DNA of 33,618 nt from JAHBNG01 sp039028975 (GTDB taxonomy: Bacteria > Chloroflexota > Anaerolineae > Caldilineales > Caldilineaceae). The notes under the pieces were generated by a model, which was not told the DNA's origin, did not search any database, and saw only the letters and a list, made by a program, of their open reading frames with translations. Positions 25,101 to 33,280 of the stretch are shown in pieces (position 1 is the stretch's first letter; each line of letters starts with the position of its first letter). Position numbers and translations under genes: made by a program. The DNA is taken from the NCBI GenBank assembly GCA_039028975.1, contig JBCCHB010000173.1, positions 1 through 33,618 of the forward strand, read 5' to 3'.

Positions 25101-27660
25101 AGTGGCGTTCGGGCGTCCACACCGCGGCGAAGCCATTTTGGTCCGCAAACTTAGCACCCTCCATCAGCAGCTGGTATTTGTCGGTAACCCCCTGTTCACT
25201 TTCGTCGCTGGCAAAGTAGCAGATGCTGAAATCGATCGGTTGTGTACGACTGCTTCCAGCGGCGTAAGCGCGGTGCTGACGAACAACAGAATGCGCGCTA
25301 TTCAATGAACCGTTTTGTCTATTACCGGAAGACGAGGCCTGCGCGACGGGCCGCTGTTTTGCATCCGCATAAATGACCACTTTGAATCCTCTAGCCACTG
25401 TCCAGAAGAGTTCTAAAACTGAAATATCAAAAGAAAGGCTGGTTACCGCCAGCCAGACATCCTGCTCGTGATGCGTGTGGCCCGTGTTGAATTGAGCATT
25501 GTTATCAGGTGTGTTGTTAGGTGTAGAACCGTTGACTGTAAAGCCACTAGAAGCCGTGGTCGATTGACGGTGCGGAATGCGTTGGTCCATGCCAACAAAG
25601 AAGTTGACAGCATTGCGATGCTCGACCATCACGCCATTCGGTTTGCCTGTTGAACCGGAGGTGTAGATTACATAGCTGAGATCATGGGGCAGAACATCAC
25701 TGTTAACGTTCGTCTCTTGTTCTGTGCTGATCAGGGGCCAATCAGCATCCAGATCTACGATCTGGACATTGTGCGAAGATAGTTGATTGACACATTGTGA
25801 ATCGGCCAAGATGACAGAGACCTTGGCGTCTTCAATCATAAAAGCAATGCGTTCTGGCGGATAGTTGGGATCCAACGGGACATAGGCCCCGCCAGCCTTC
25901 AGGATGCCCAACAGGCCCACGAGCATCGCCATGGAGCGTTCGACACAGAGACCAACTAGGGGCAGGGGGGCCGTATCGTCACCGAGTAGGCGCACATCGT
26001 TTTCGAGGCTTGTCGATTGCAGGTAGTGGGCCAGTTGGTTGGCGCGAGCGTTGAGTTCGCGATAGGTCAGACATTGGTCTTCAAAAACAAGCGCCACGCG
26101 ATCTGGCGTGCGTTCCACCTGCTCTTCAAATAAATGGTGGATACATTTTTCGCAGATAAAGTCTGCCGCTGTCTCATTCCAGGTTGCCATCAACTGAAGG
26201 TGTTCCGCGGCGGTGAGCAGAGGTAATTGTGAAACTTTTTGCCCAGGGTTGGCTAGAATCCCATGCAGCAAGGTCTGGAAATGACCAATCATGCGCTGAA
26301 TGGTGGCGGCCGCAAAGAGATCGGTCTTGTACTTGAATCGACCGATAATCTCACTCCTGGTCTGGATCATTTCCAGGGATAGATCAGCAATACCCTCTTG
26401 CTGGCCTATCTCAAAGTGTTCTATGACCAAGTCACCCCACGATGTTTGCGCGTTTGCCGGGTTGGATGACGGGGCTAGCCAGACATCCAGCCCCAACGCC
26501 GGCACCAAATTGAACATCGCCTGAAAAATCGCTGAACGGCTGGCGTCGCGTGCTGGCTGCAACGCTTCAACTAACCGCACAAACGGGAAATCCTGACGGG
26601 CTAAGGCGCCCTCAACCGTTTGGCGGACTTGCGTTAAAAAGGCACCAAAGGTTGGATCCCCGGCTAGGTTGGCCCGCAACACAACAGGGTTTGCAAAGTA
26701 GCCTACGACATTGACAAACTCAGGTTGATTGCGACCGGCGACTGGAGTACCCACCAGAATATCTTCCTGGCCCGTTATTCGGGCCAGAAATACTTCAAAA
26801 GCGGCCAAGAGGAGCATATAGAGCGTAACATCCTCAGCTTGCGCCAATTGTTTAAGCTGCTGGGTTAAAGCGGGGGATAGCGTGAATGACTCCGTAGCCC
26901 CATTCTCTGTCGGGACGGCGGTATGAGGCCGATCGGTTGGCAGATTCAACAGCGGCAACTCACCGACCAATGCCGCTTGCCAATACCGCAACTGCTGCTC
27001 CCCTGCTGGGCCCGCTAACAGCTTCTCCTGCGCCGCAACATAATCTACATAAGCATGTTCAAGCGCAGGCAGAGAGACAGATTGGCCAGCTATTAAGGCC
27101 GGGTAGATGCTCTCCAATTCCCGTAGTAAAATGCCGATAGACCAAGCGTCAGAAACGATATGGTGAAGCACAAATGACAGCACGTGATCGTAGCGATTAC
27201 GCGTGAACAGGTTAACCCGAATCAGCGGCCCTTGCTCTAATTCAAAGGGCTGCTGCGCCGCCGCGGTCACCTGCTGGTACAGTTCACTTTCGGACCAGCC
27301 TGAAGCGTCGATTTGTTGCAGGTGAAGTTCTCGATAACCGGCGGCTATTTGTACCACGCCATCTTGCTCTGCGAAGGTGGTTCGCAGACAAGGGTGACGG
27401 TCAATCAAGATCTGAAAAGCCCGTTGCAGGCTAGAAACATCAACTTGGGAACGAATGCGAACCGAGGGGGCCACATTGTAAAGAAAGCTTTGCGGTGCCG
27501 TTTTATACAAAAACCAGAGGGCTTGTTGGCCGTAAGAGAGGGGGTAGGTTAACCGCTCTTGCTCAGCTTTTTCTTGGAGGAGTTGGGCTAAAAGCTGGCG
27601 CTTATTGGCGACGGAAAGATTCGTAAGCGCGGTTTCGCTCATCGGCGCGTTTTTTGGCAT
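22132..27660 (-). CDS. NRPS: C - A (with embedded luciferase-like monooxygenase) - PCP - TE
   Basis: About 1,842 residues from ATG 27660, 4 bases after the ligase stop (GAGG 9 bases upstream); a TTG at 27675 would add five residues. Order: condensation domain about 35-475 (active-site HHIVSDAW); A-domain first part about 500-765 (YTSGSTGKPNGV); luciferase-like flavin monooxygenase about 808-1160; A-domain second part about 1190-1480 (NMYGPTETTIWS, YRTGDLARY, NGKVDRKALP); carrier domain about 1493-1565 (FFDLGGHSLQAAQ, Ser1527); thioesterase about 1607-1842 (GWSFGGM, Ser1681; PGHHMNV). The A-domain specificity residues read D-I-L-Q-L-G-M-I-W-K by eye, close to the glycine code. Two low-complexity linkers (Asn/Thr-rich about 700-730; Ser/Gln-rich about 775-805) flank the insertion. 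The architecture matches the amide-forming MtaG/MelG modules. It probably accepts an acyl chain from the upstream ligase-carrier protein. Confidence 0.95.
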   Translation of the reverse strand: MPKNAPMSETALTNLSVANKRQLLAQLLQEKAEQERLTYPLSYGQQALWFLYKTAPQSFLYNVAPSVRIRSQVDVSSLQRAFQILIDRHPCLRTTFAEQDGVVQIAAGYRELHLQQIDASGWSESELYQQVTAAAQQPFELEQGPLIRVNLFTRNRYDHVLSFVLHHIVSDAWSIGILLRELESIYPALIAGQSVSLPALEHAYVDYVAAQEKLLAGPAGEQQLRYWQAALVGELPLLNLPTDRPHTAVPTENGATESFTLSPALTQQLKQLAQAEDVTLYMLLLAAFEVFLARITGQEDILVGTPVAGRNQPEFVNVVGYFANPVVLRANLAGDPTFGAFLTQVRQTVEGALARQDFPFVRLVEALQPARDASRSAIFQAMFNLVPALGLDVWLAPSSNPANAQTSWGDLVIEHFEIGQQEGIADLSLEMIQTRSEIIGRFKYKTDLFAAATIQRMIGHFQTLLHGILANPGQKVSQLPLLTAAEHLQLMATWNETAADFICEKCIHHLFEEQVERTPDRVALVFEDQCLTYRELNARANQLAHYLQSTSLENDVRLLGDDTAPLPLVGLCVERSMAMLVGLLGILKAGGAYVPLDPNYPPERIAFMIEDAKVSVILADSQCVNQLSSHNVQIVDLDADWPLISTEQETNVNSDVLPHDLSYVIYTSGSTGKPNGVMVEHRNAVNFFVGMDQRIPHRQSTTASSGFTVNGSTPNNTPDNNAQFNTGHTHHEQDVWLAVTSLSFDISVLELFWTVARGFKVVIYADAKQRPVAQASSSGNRQNGSLNSAHSVVRQHRAYAAGSSRTQPIDFSICYFASDESEQGVTDKYQLLMEGAKFADQNGFAAVWTPERHFHAFGGLYPNPSVISAAIATVTDKVQIRAGSCVLPLHHPARVVEEWSIVDNLSQGRVGLSFAAGWQPNDFVLRPEHYEDRKRIMFRDIDTVRKLWRGDAISFAGPQGDDIAVRTLPRPVQKELPIWVTAAGNPETFRAAGAGGFNLLTHLLGQSVDELAAKITVYRQARKDAGYMTPGHVTIMLHTFIGDDIDEVKEVVREPMIAYLRSSADLMQEAVAAFPLLTQQAAAHDQSPLETLKNGSLSSEDMDALLDFAFTRYFQTSGLFGTPESCDAMVDRLTAIGVDEIACLIDFGVPTYQVMAHLGQLNELRTRTHTHTRQKAAQALHDAPVQTAAQSPRRTGQSIPELIIQHNVTHFQCTPSQMTMLLMAEGSQERTEAALGSLHVCLLGGEALPVALAQRLKPILTGQLINMYGPTETTIWSTTCPIEGFPETISVGRPIANTQIYIVDNYMQPVPIGVSGELWIGGEGVVRGYLDRPQLTQTRFIANPFSDEPDARVYRTGDLARYRPDGQIDLLGRVDFQVKIRGHRIELGEIETTLARHPAVNEAVIIARPDAAARPDAAGGQSILAYMLTRGDQKPASKELRNYLGEHLPNFMIPSAFVHMDTFPQTPNGKVDRKALPEPKAVITVDKHTNATPQSSLEKELVALWRDVLDTDRIGIHDSFFDLGGHSLQAAQLIAYVRSTFQVDLPVRHLFKAPTIAETAAFINTSQTIGASTVSSAEPHSVGPSSTQPVRSQLLPPHLISLQTQGVRPPLFFVPPSAGVVFPYYELARQLGDEQPMYGLQSIGIADEMHPLTHVETMAEHFLKAIRFVQPEGPYRLVGWSFGGMIALEMAQQLQRAGQPTDLLAIIDTPLSLSNRGMLWRSAEFFFTTVLPRLGAYLNDHLDWRSAPSGQGQNLKLPDVLHLLGIVRANVQAELRYKPLAYPGQVTLFKTATRHSSRTLGWGDIAANRVDLYEMPGHHMNVLRPPQVQILASQLSACIDQI
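24180..25240 (-). other. Luciferase-like monooxygenase domain inserted in the A domain
   Basis: Domain-level entry. It begins at IDFSICYFASDESEQG and includes FAAVWTPERHFHAFGGLYPN, QIRAGSCVLPLHHPARVVEE and VGLSFAAGWQPNDFVL, all hallmarks of the natural-product luciferase-like monooxygenase subfamily (also seen in MupA). It is inserted after the A4 motif (SFDISVLELFW) and before A5 (NMYGPTETT). FMNH2-dependent, expected to oxidise the carrier-bound aminoacyl group, in MtaG-type proteins at the glycine alpha carbon. Confidence 0.93.
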
Positions 27661-27664
27661 AGTC

Positions 27665-29686
27665 TCACGCCTCAATCTTTATGTCCAACGCCTTCCCCAA
27701 TAATGTGTTGACTTCTTCATCAGTCAAGTCTGCCAATTCGGTGAGCGTCCGTCTGGCCTCTTCGGCTGTCATATTTTCTAGCACATCGGGGTCAAACGTT
27801 TTGAGCGATGTTGGGGTGTTGCGCGCAGTCTGTTCCAGCGTTGCGAGGTCGCTCTGCTGCAGATGCGTATTTACGACGGCAGTTAGATGAGCCAAGTTGG
27901 GTTCACTGATTATCTCCTCCAGCGGCACCTCGATTAGCAAATCCGATTTTATCTGATTTTTCAGCATAACCAGATGGAGGGACTCAAGCCCCAGCGCGTA
28001 CAACGAAGCTTGGGGATTAATTGCAGAGGCATCCTGGCTCACCAGTCCAGCCGCTTGGGTTTGGAGGTAATTCCGGAGCAAGGGGATGTAGTCATCCACG
28101 GGAGCCTCCCTTATGGTGTCCAGTATTTCTGACGATGACCCAGGTAGACTTACGGGATGCTCAGATTCTTCGATTAGGAAACGGCGCAATATTTTGCCGG
28201 CTGGATTTTTGGGTATGCTCGCGCGAAACTCGATAAGGCCTGGACATTTGTAGGCTTCCAGCTGTGATCGACAATAGGTAATGAGTGCTTCAGCGGTCGC
28301 CGTAGCTTCAGATTTTAAGACGACGACCGCTTTGATGAATTGGCCCATCACTTCGTCGGGCAAGCCAATCACGGCGGCCTCCGCAACGGCGGGATGGGTG
28401 TGGAGTACACGTTCTATTTCGGCGGGAAAAACAGAGTATCCGCCAACATTGATGATATCTTTTAAGCGGTCCAAGATAAAGAGATAACCATTGGCATCAA
28501 CCCGCCCCATATCGCCCGTATGGAACCAGCCGTTTCGTGTGGCATGAGCTGTTTCCTGCGGGCGATTGTAATAGCCTTGACAACGCATGGGGCCGTTGGC
28601 GATGATTTCACCGATCTCTCCAGTTGGCACCTCATTATCTTCCTCGTCTACAATGCGCAGATCGGTACCCCACACGGCTTTGCCAGCAGAGTTAGGGGGG
28701 GCGTCTGCGTCAATAGCTAGCAGCGTAATTGCGCCGGCTTCTGTTATGCCATAGGCGACAACAACCTCGACTTGAAAGCGCTCTTTAAATTGCGCTGCAA
28801 TCTCGGCGTGTAAGGCAGAACCGCCAAAGTAGACCAGTTGCAGAGAGGTAAGATCGTACTGATCGACCAGTGGCGAGTGAAGTAAAAAATGAGCGATGGT
28901 GGGTACACCGGCAAAGAAGGTAACCTTATCCCGTTCTATTCTCTGGAGAAATATCTGAGGATCAAACCTGGGCATCAAGCTTAACGCAGCTTGTGCAAAA
29001 CAGGCACCCAGAAAGAGAACCTGTCCAAATACATGGGCCGGTGGCAGCACCATCAAAGCGGTGCTATCCGATTTGAGATACGGATAATCATGAACAAAAA
29101 AACGGGTAATGAGATAAAAATTGTAATGGGTAAGGATCACACCTTTGGGTCGACCCGTAACGCCCGATGTATACAGGATATTTGCGATGTTTTCAGGACG
29201 GGTGCGCTCGGTCATAAAGGTTTTCGCCGCGGCAGCCATCAGGGTCTCGAAACGCTGGGCCGGTGCCGGACACTGGTCGTGCTCGCCTAGATTGGTTAAA
29301 ATCACGCTTTGACACGACTCAACCGCTTCAAATCCCTCCAGCGCCGCAGCCGCCGCGGACCCTGCGGCAATTAAGGCAACGGCCTCTGAGTCGCTGAGAA
29401 AATAGCCCACTTCTGGGCCTGGGATTGAGCTATTTAAGGGAACGACCACCGCACCCAACTTGAGTATCCCAAAGTAGCAGACATAAAAGATCGGTTCATT
29501 CGGCAGAAGCAAGGCCACCTTTTGGTCTGGCTCAACACCAAGACTCGCCAATACGTTAGCAAACTGCTGAGCGTGTGCTTCTAATTGACCAAAAGTCATT
29601 TGTTCCTTGTCTGTAATCAGGAAAGTCTTGTTTGGTGCTTGGCGGGCCGCAGATTCTAGCACCATCGCCGTGTTTACGACATTCAT
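27665..29686 (-). CDS. Acyl-activating (ANL) ligase fused to an acyl-carrier domain
   Basis: 673 residues. Residues about 1-505 form an acyl-CoA-synthetase-like adenylation domain: LYTSGVTGRPKGVILTHYNF, VVAYGITEAG, HTGDMGRV, DRLKDIINVGGYSVFPAEIE and catalytic Lys498 in NPAGKILRR. Residues about 530-610 are a carrier domain with phosphopantetheine Ser569 in LGLESLHLV. It should adenylate a carboxylic acid (fatty-acid-like ligases are the nearest in style) and load it on its own carrier for the NRPS condensation domain. The last 40 residues (TAEEARRTLTELADLTDEEV and onward) resemble C-terminal docking tails. AGGA lies 8 bases before ATG 29686. It is the first gene of the locus and overlaps the NRPS ribosome-binding region. 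Confidence 0.93.
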   Translation of the reverse strand: MNVVNTAMVLESAARQAPNKTFLITDKEQMTFGQLEAHAQQFANVLASLGVEPDQKVALLLPNEPIFYVCYFGILKLGAVVVPLNSSIPGPEVGYFLSDSEAVALIAAGSAAAAALEGFEAVESCQSVILTNLGEHDQCPAPAQRFETLMAAAAKTFMTERTRPENIANILYTSGVTGRPKGVILTHYNFYLITRFFVHDYPYLKSDSTALMVLPPAHVFGQVLFLGACFAQAALSLMPRFDPQIFLQRIERDKVTFFAGVPTIAHFLLHSPLVDQYDLTSLQLVYFGGSALHAEIAAQFKERFQVEVVVAYGITEAGAITLLAIDADAPPNSAGKAVWGTDLRIVDEEDNEVPTGEIGEIIANGPMRCQGYYNRPQETAHATRNGWFHTGDMGRVDANGYLFILDRLKDIINVGGYSVFPAEIERVLHTHPAVAEAAVIGLPDEVMGQFIKAVVVLKSEATATAEALITYCRSQLEAYKCPGLIEFRASIPKNPAGKILRRFLIEESEHPVSLPGSSSEILDTIREAPVDDYIPLLRNYLQTQAAGLVSQDASAINPQASLYALGLESLHLVMLKNQIKSDLLIEVPLEEIISEPNLAHLTAVVNTHLQQSDLATLEQTARNTPTSLKTFDPDVLENMTAEEARRTLTELADLTDEEVNTLLGKALDIKIEA

Positions 29687-29750
29687 TTTTACGTTCCTAT
29701 TCTTTGCAATAGCTTGCGGTCTTCCGGTCTATTTTGATTTTGGCAAGACC

Positions 29751-30092
29751 TTACAATACAACACGTGGTGCTGCGACAGAATCACGCAGCACCAAACGCG
29801 TGGCTAGCAACGTACTCGTCGTCGGCTGTTCTGGGTACTGCACACGCTCGAGTAGGCGACGAACGCCCAACACGCCCATCCAATTTTTGTGTACGTGAAC
29901 CGTTGTCAACGCCGGGCGGACTTCACCCGCCACCGATAGCTCCGCAGGCACAGCAAGCTGCATATCCTGTGCGGCATTTAATGCGCCAATTGCGGCCAAG
30001 TCCATGCACCCAAAAACCGCAGGCACCACAGGCGTTCGCCTTTGCTTCCATCCCAAAGCTGCTCGGTTCTTCCATTTTACAATTCGCAGCAA
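29751..30092 (-). pseudogene. LacI-family transcriptional regulator, C-terminal remnant
   Basis: The frame reads PVVPAVFGCMDLAAIGALNA, then VPAELSVAGEVRPALTTVHV and TSTLLATRLVLRDSVAAP. This matches the end of the sugar-binding domain of LacI/GalR regulators, where AVFxxND..A.GA and SPPLTTV...L..RxS are conserved. The N-terminal helix-turn-helix and most of the domain are missing, and the segment between SVAG and ALTTV lacks the usual FDD plus about eight residues, so there is an internal deletion too. It lies 64 bases upstream of the ligase gene, the place for a lost local repressor. Confidence 0.8.
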
Positions 30093-30203
30093 TGTCCCTG
30101 TGCTTGGTGGTAAAACGGCTGCGATTACGGCTTATGCACCAGAAGCTGACGTCGCCCAACATCCTATCTCGCTTCACCCGAATTTACAACCGCCTCATCG
30201 ACA

Positions 30204-32564
30204 TTAGGCAAGGTCGAAGCGATCGAGATTCATGACCTTGCCCCATGCAGCCACGAAATCGTGGACGAATTCTTCCTCGGAATCCTCACAGGCATAGAAT
30301 TCCGCAAGCGCTCGTAGCTCGGAGTTTGAACCGAAGATGAGGTCAGCGCGGGTAGCAGTCCACTTGACGTTGCCCGTTTCTGTATCGAACCCCTCAAAGA
30401 TGCCATTGGATTCCTCGGAGGCTATCCACACCGTACTCATATCGAGTAGGTTCACGAAGAAATCGTGGGTCAATGTTTCGCGGTTTTCGGTGAAGACACC
30501 GTGTTCGGACTGACCAGTATTTGCATTCAACACGCGCATGCCGCCAACGAGAACCGTCATCTCCGGTGCGGTTAATGTGAGCAGTTGGGCTCGATCCACG
30601 AGTGCTTGCTCTTCCATTCGTGGGTGACCTTCTGTAATGTAGTTGCGGAACCCGTCTGCCATCGGTTCAAGTACGGCGAATGACTCTTCATCGGTTTGCT
30701 CTTCCAATGCATCCGTGCGTCCCAACGCGTAGGGAACCTCCACGTCGTACCCTGCTTCCTTCGCTGCTGCCTCAACGGCTGTACAACCGGCTAGAACGAT
30801 CAGGTCGGCAAACGAGATCGTCTTTCCATCATCCAGTTCGCTATTGAACGCCTCTTGAATCTCCTCCAAAGCCGCAAGCACCTCTGCCAATTCGTCCGGC
30901 TGGTTGACCACCCAATCTTTCTGTGGTGCAAGGCGAATACGTGCCCCGTTTGCGCCACCACGCTTATCGGTGCCACGGAAGGTTGCCGCCGAAGCCCAGG
31001 CAGTCGAGACTAGCTGGGAAATCGACAGATCTGAATCTTCTTCGAGGATTCGTTCTGTGATAATCTCTTTAAGGGCTGCAATGTCTTCATCTTCGAGCAT
31101 CTCGTGGTCGATTGCGGGAACCGGATCTTGCCATAACAACTGCTCATCAGGAACTAGTGGCCCAAGATATCGAGAGATAGGCCCCATGTCACGGTGGGTT
31201 AGTTTGTACCAGGCTTTGGCGAATGCCTCTGCAAACTCATCTGGGTTCTCGTGGAAGCGTTTTGATATTGGTCCATAAATGGGGTCGACGCGCAGTGCGA
31301 GGTCGGTCGTCAACATGATGGGCGCATGGCGCTTCTCTAGATCATGAGCATCCGGTACCGTATCAGCCGCAGCTCCGTCAGCCGGTATCCATTGATGGGC
31401 ACCGGCAGGGCTCTTGGTCAACTCCCATTCGAAGCCAAATAGGATGTCGAAGAAGTTGGTGGCTCCCCACTCAACCGGAGTAAAGGTCCAGGCACCCTCC
31501 AGGCCACTGGTGATAGTGTCGGCCCCTTTGCCTGTTCCAAAGCTGTTCTTCCAGCCCAAACCTTGCTCCTCGATGCTGGCTCCTTCTGGCTCAGCACTAA
31601 CATACTCACCTGGGTTGGCAGCGCCGTGAGTCTTACCAAAGGTGTGTCCACCAGCGATGAGGGCAACGGTCTCCTCGTCGTTCATGGCCATGCGACCGAA
31701 GGTTACTCGAATGTCATGGGCGGCAGCCAGCGGATCTGGATTACCGTCTGGCCCCTCTGGATTGACGTAGATCAGCCCCATATGAGCGGCACCGAGCGGC
31801 TCATCAAGTTCCCTCTCTTCGTTGAAGCGCTCGCTTGCCAGCCACTCGGTCTCTGCTCCCCAAAAAACATCTTCAGGCTCCCAGACATCCGCACGACCGC
31901 CAGCGAATCCAAAGGTCTTGAAGCCCATCGTTTCCAGAGCACGGTTACCTGTCAAGATCATCAGGTCTGCCCACGAGATCTTCCGGCCGTATTTCTGCTT
32001 GATCGGCCAGAGCAAACGACGCGCTTTGTCCAAGTTCCCGTTATCGGGCCAGCTATTAAGGGGCGCAAAGCGCAGCATACCCGCACCGCCACCACCACGG
32101 CCATCTATAGTACGATATGTACCCGCGCTATGCCACGCCATCCGGATGAAGAGCGGTCCGTAGTGGCCATAGTCCGCCGGCCACCACTCCTGTGAATCCG
32201 TCATCACGGCATCGATGTCCTCTTGTAGTGCATCTAAATCGAGACTTTTAAACGCTTCCGTGTAACTGAAGCCGCCACTTCGTGGGTCGGACAACGGAGA
32301 GTTTTGTTGGAGAACCTTAAGGTTTAGCTGATTTGGCCACCAGTAGTGGTTCGAAATATTCGCACTTGCCTGACCAGTTTGGTGAAACACTGGGCACTTA
32401 CTCATGCCTTCAGTGGCTTCTTCGGTTGCAGCCTCCGTATTTTCTTGTGCGTATAGTACATCTCCACCATAAGCCGCTGTAACGCCGCCCGCCGTAGCAA
32501 TGGTTGATAGGCGAACGAATTCACGACGGTTGATACCGCGCTTGTTTCCATTAGACGATGCCAT
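30204..32564 (-). CDS. katG: Catalase-peroxidase KatG with Tat signal peptide
   Basis: 786 residues from ATG 32564 (AGGAG 10 bases upstream; an in-frame ATG at 32573 adds three residues). Haem peroxidase that destroys hydrogen peroxide. Distal residues Arg141, Trp144 and His145 (FIRMAWHSAGTYR), the crosslinked Trp144-Tyr266-Met292 triad (GLIYVNPEGP, GRMAMND) and proximal His307 (AGGHTFGKTHG) are all present; the C-terminal inactive-like domain is complete. Unusually, the N-terminus KRGINRREFVRLSTIATAGG is a twin-arginine signal followed by an Ala-rich site and an acidic Glu/Thr linker, so the enzyme is predicted to be exported, unlike the usual cytoplasmic KatG. It is monocistronic here, with gene remnants upstream. 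Confidence 0.96.
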   Translation of the reverse strand: MASSNGNKRGINRREFVRLSTIATAGGVTAAYGGDVLYAQENTEAATEEATEGMSKCPVFHQTGQASANISNHYWWPNQLNLKVLQQNSPLSDPRSGGFSYTEAFKSLDLDALQEDIDAVMTDSQEWWPADYGHYGPLFIRMAWHSAGTYRTIDGRGGGGAGMLRFAPLNSWPDNGNLDKARRLLWPIKQKYGRKISWADLMILTGNRALETMGFKTFGFAGGRADVWEPEDVFWGAETEWLASERFNEERELDEPLGAAHMGLIYVNPEGPDGNPDPLAAAHDIRVTFGRMAMNDEETVALIAGGHTFGKTHGAANPGEYVSAEPEGASIEEQGLGWKNSFGTGKGADTITSGLEGAWTFTPVEWGATNFFDILFGFEWELTKSPAGAHQWIPADGAAADTVPDAHDLEKRHAPIMLTTDLALRVDPIYGPISKRFHENPDEFAEAFAKAWYKLTHRDMGPISRYLGPLVPDEQLLWQDPVPAIDHEMLEDEDIAALKEIITERILEEDSDLSISQLVSTAWASAATFRGTDKRGGANGARIRLAPQKDWVVNQPDELAEVLAALEEIQEAFNSELDDGKTISFADLIVLAGCTAVEAAAKEAGYDVEVPYALGRTDALEEQTDEESFAVLEPMADGFRNYITEGHPRMEEQALVDRAQLLTLTAPEMTVLVGGMRVLNANTGQSEHGVFTENRETLTHDFFVNLLDMSTVWIASEESNGIFEGFDTETGNVKWTATRADLIFGSNSELRALAEFYACEDSEEEFVHDFVAAWGKVMNLDRFDLA

Positions 32565-32769
32565 CTTTGTCATTCTCCTAGGTTGATAGAATGTTTGGCT
32601 TCTTTTACGTAGTACTCTTTTGTTCTTAAATTGGGTCAGCCATGTCCAAATTAGGCCGTTGCAGTCTCTCAGGAATTTGGGGGTTTTCCTGTAAGAGAAC
32701 CTACTCGACACGACGAACGCATTTGCAAATTTAAACCGTTAATGCTTTCGTAAGAATTGAAATACTATC

Positions 32770-32872
32770 GTAATAATTATTGCAGGTGGCAATCGCGGCA
32801 TCGGCTTAGAGGTCTGCCGCCAGCTGGCTGAACTAAATCATGCCGTTATTCCGGGATTGCGTGCTCTAGCAA
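32770..32872 (+). pseudogene. Short-chain dehydrogenase (SDR) N-terminal remnant
   Basis: The plus-strand frame reads VIIIAGGNRGIGLEVCRQLA then ELNHAVI. G-G-N-R-G-I-G-L-E is the cofactor-binding turn of classical SDRs (usually TGxxxGIG). Sequence after the second strand is unrelated and stops soon at TAA, so only about 27 codons of the gene remain. Confidence 0.7.
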
Positions 32873-32888
32873 CAGGTACACTAGTAAG

Positions 32889-32950
32889 ATGCTAAGTTTC
32901 CTAGCCGATGAGAACTTCAACAATAACATTATTCGAGGATTGCTTCTAGG
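32889..32950 (+). pseudogene. DUF5615 PIN-like protein, N-terminal remnant
   Basis: MLSFLADENFNNNIIRGLL is the characteristic start of DUF5615 PIN-like nucleases, often toxins of type II toxin-antitoxin pairs (usual form MKFLADENF...LLR.L). The family pattern ends abruptly after RGLL. The remaining domain, about 90 residues with the other acidic residues, is absent, so the piece is inactive. Confidence 0.65.
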
Positions 32951-33011
32951 TTTTTTCAAACCGTCTGACGATGCCACCAATCTCTCTGATAGGGTTGATG
33001 ATGCCAGTCGT

Positions 33012-33091
33012 GGTTACGCAAGAATGGTACGAACATGCACCGAAGACTGTTGATGAACTGGCCGATGTGCATAACATCATGGCCCACCTCA
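33012..33091 (+). repeat. 80-bp duplicated coding segment, copy B
   Basis: Ungapped match to 12519-12598 at 75 of 80 positions. Read in the same frame it gives VTQEWYEHAPKTVDELADVH, preceded by LIGLMMPVV and followed by a stop two codons after the repeat. The ending loosely recalls the C-terminus of UbiX-like flavoproteins, but this is weak. Confidence 0.9.
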
Positions 33092-33280
33092 GTATCTAAT
33101 AGAATAGAGTCATGTTTTTGCTTTACCGCTATATCCCCCCGTATACAGAGATATATTTTGCTTTGCTAATACCATGTACCCCTCAACCTATCTTACTTTA
33201 AGAGCAACAAAACCACATATTCGACAAAATATGATACACATGGACTATTGTGTAGACGCCAAACATTGTAAAATGACCTT

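Noticed and set aside
32574..32711. KatG frame extension to 32711
   Set aside because: The twin-arginine signal and AGGAG place the start at 32564 or 32573; the extension has no conservation or ribosome binding site.
33012..33100. UbiX-like flavoprotein C-terminus for the 80-bp repeat
   Set aside because: Only the P-K-T-x-D-E-L pattern and the short tail resemble UbiX; copy A continues into a TIM-barrel-like ending, so the family is left unresolved.
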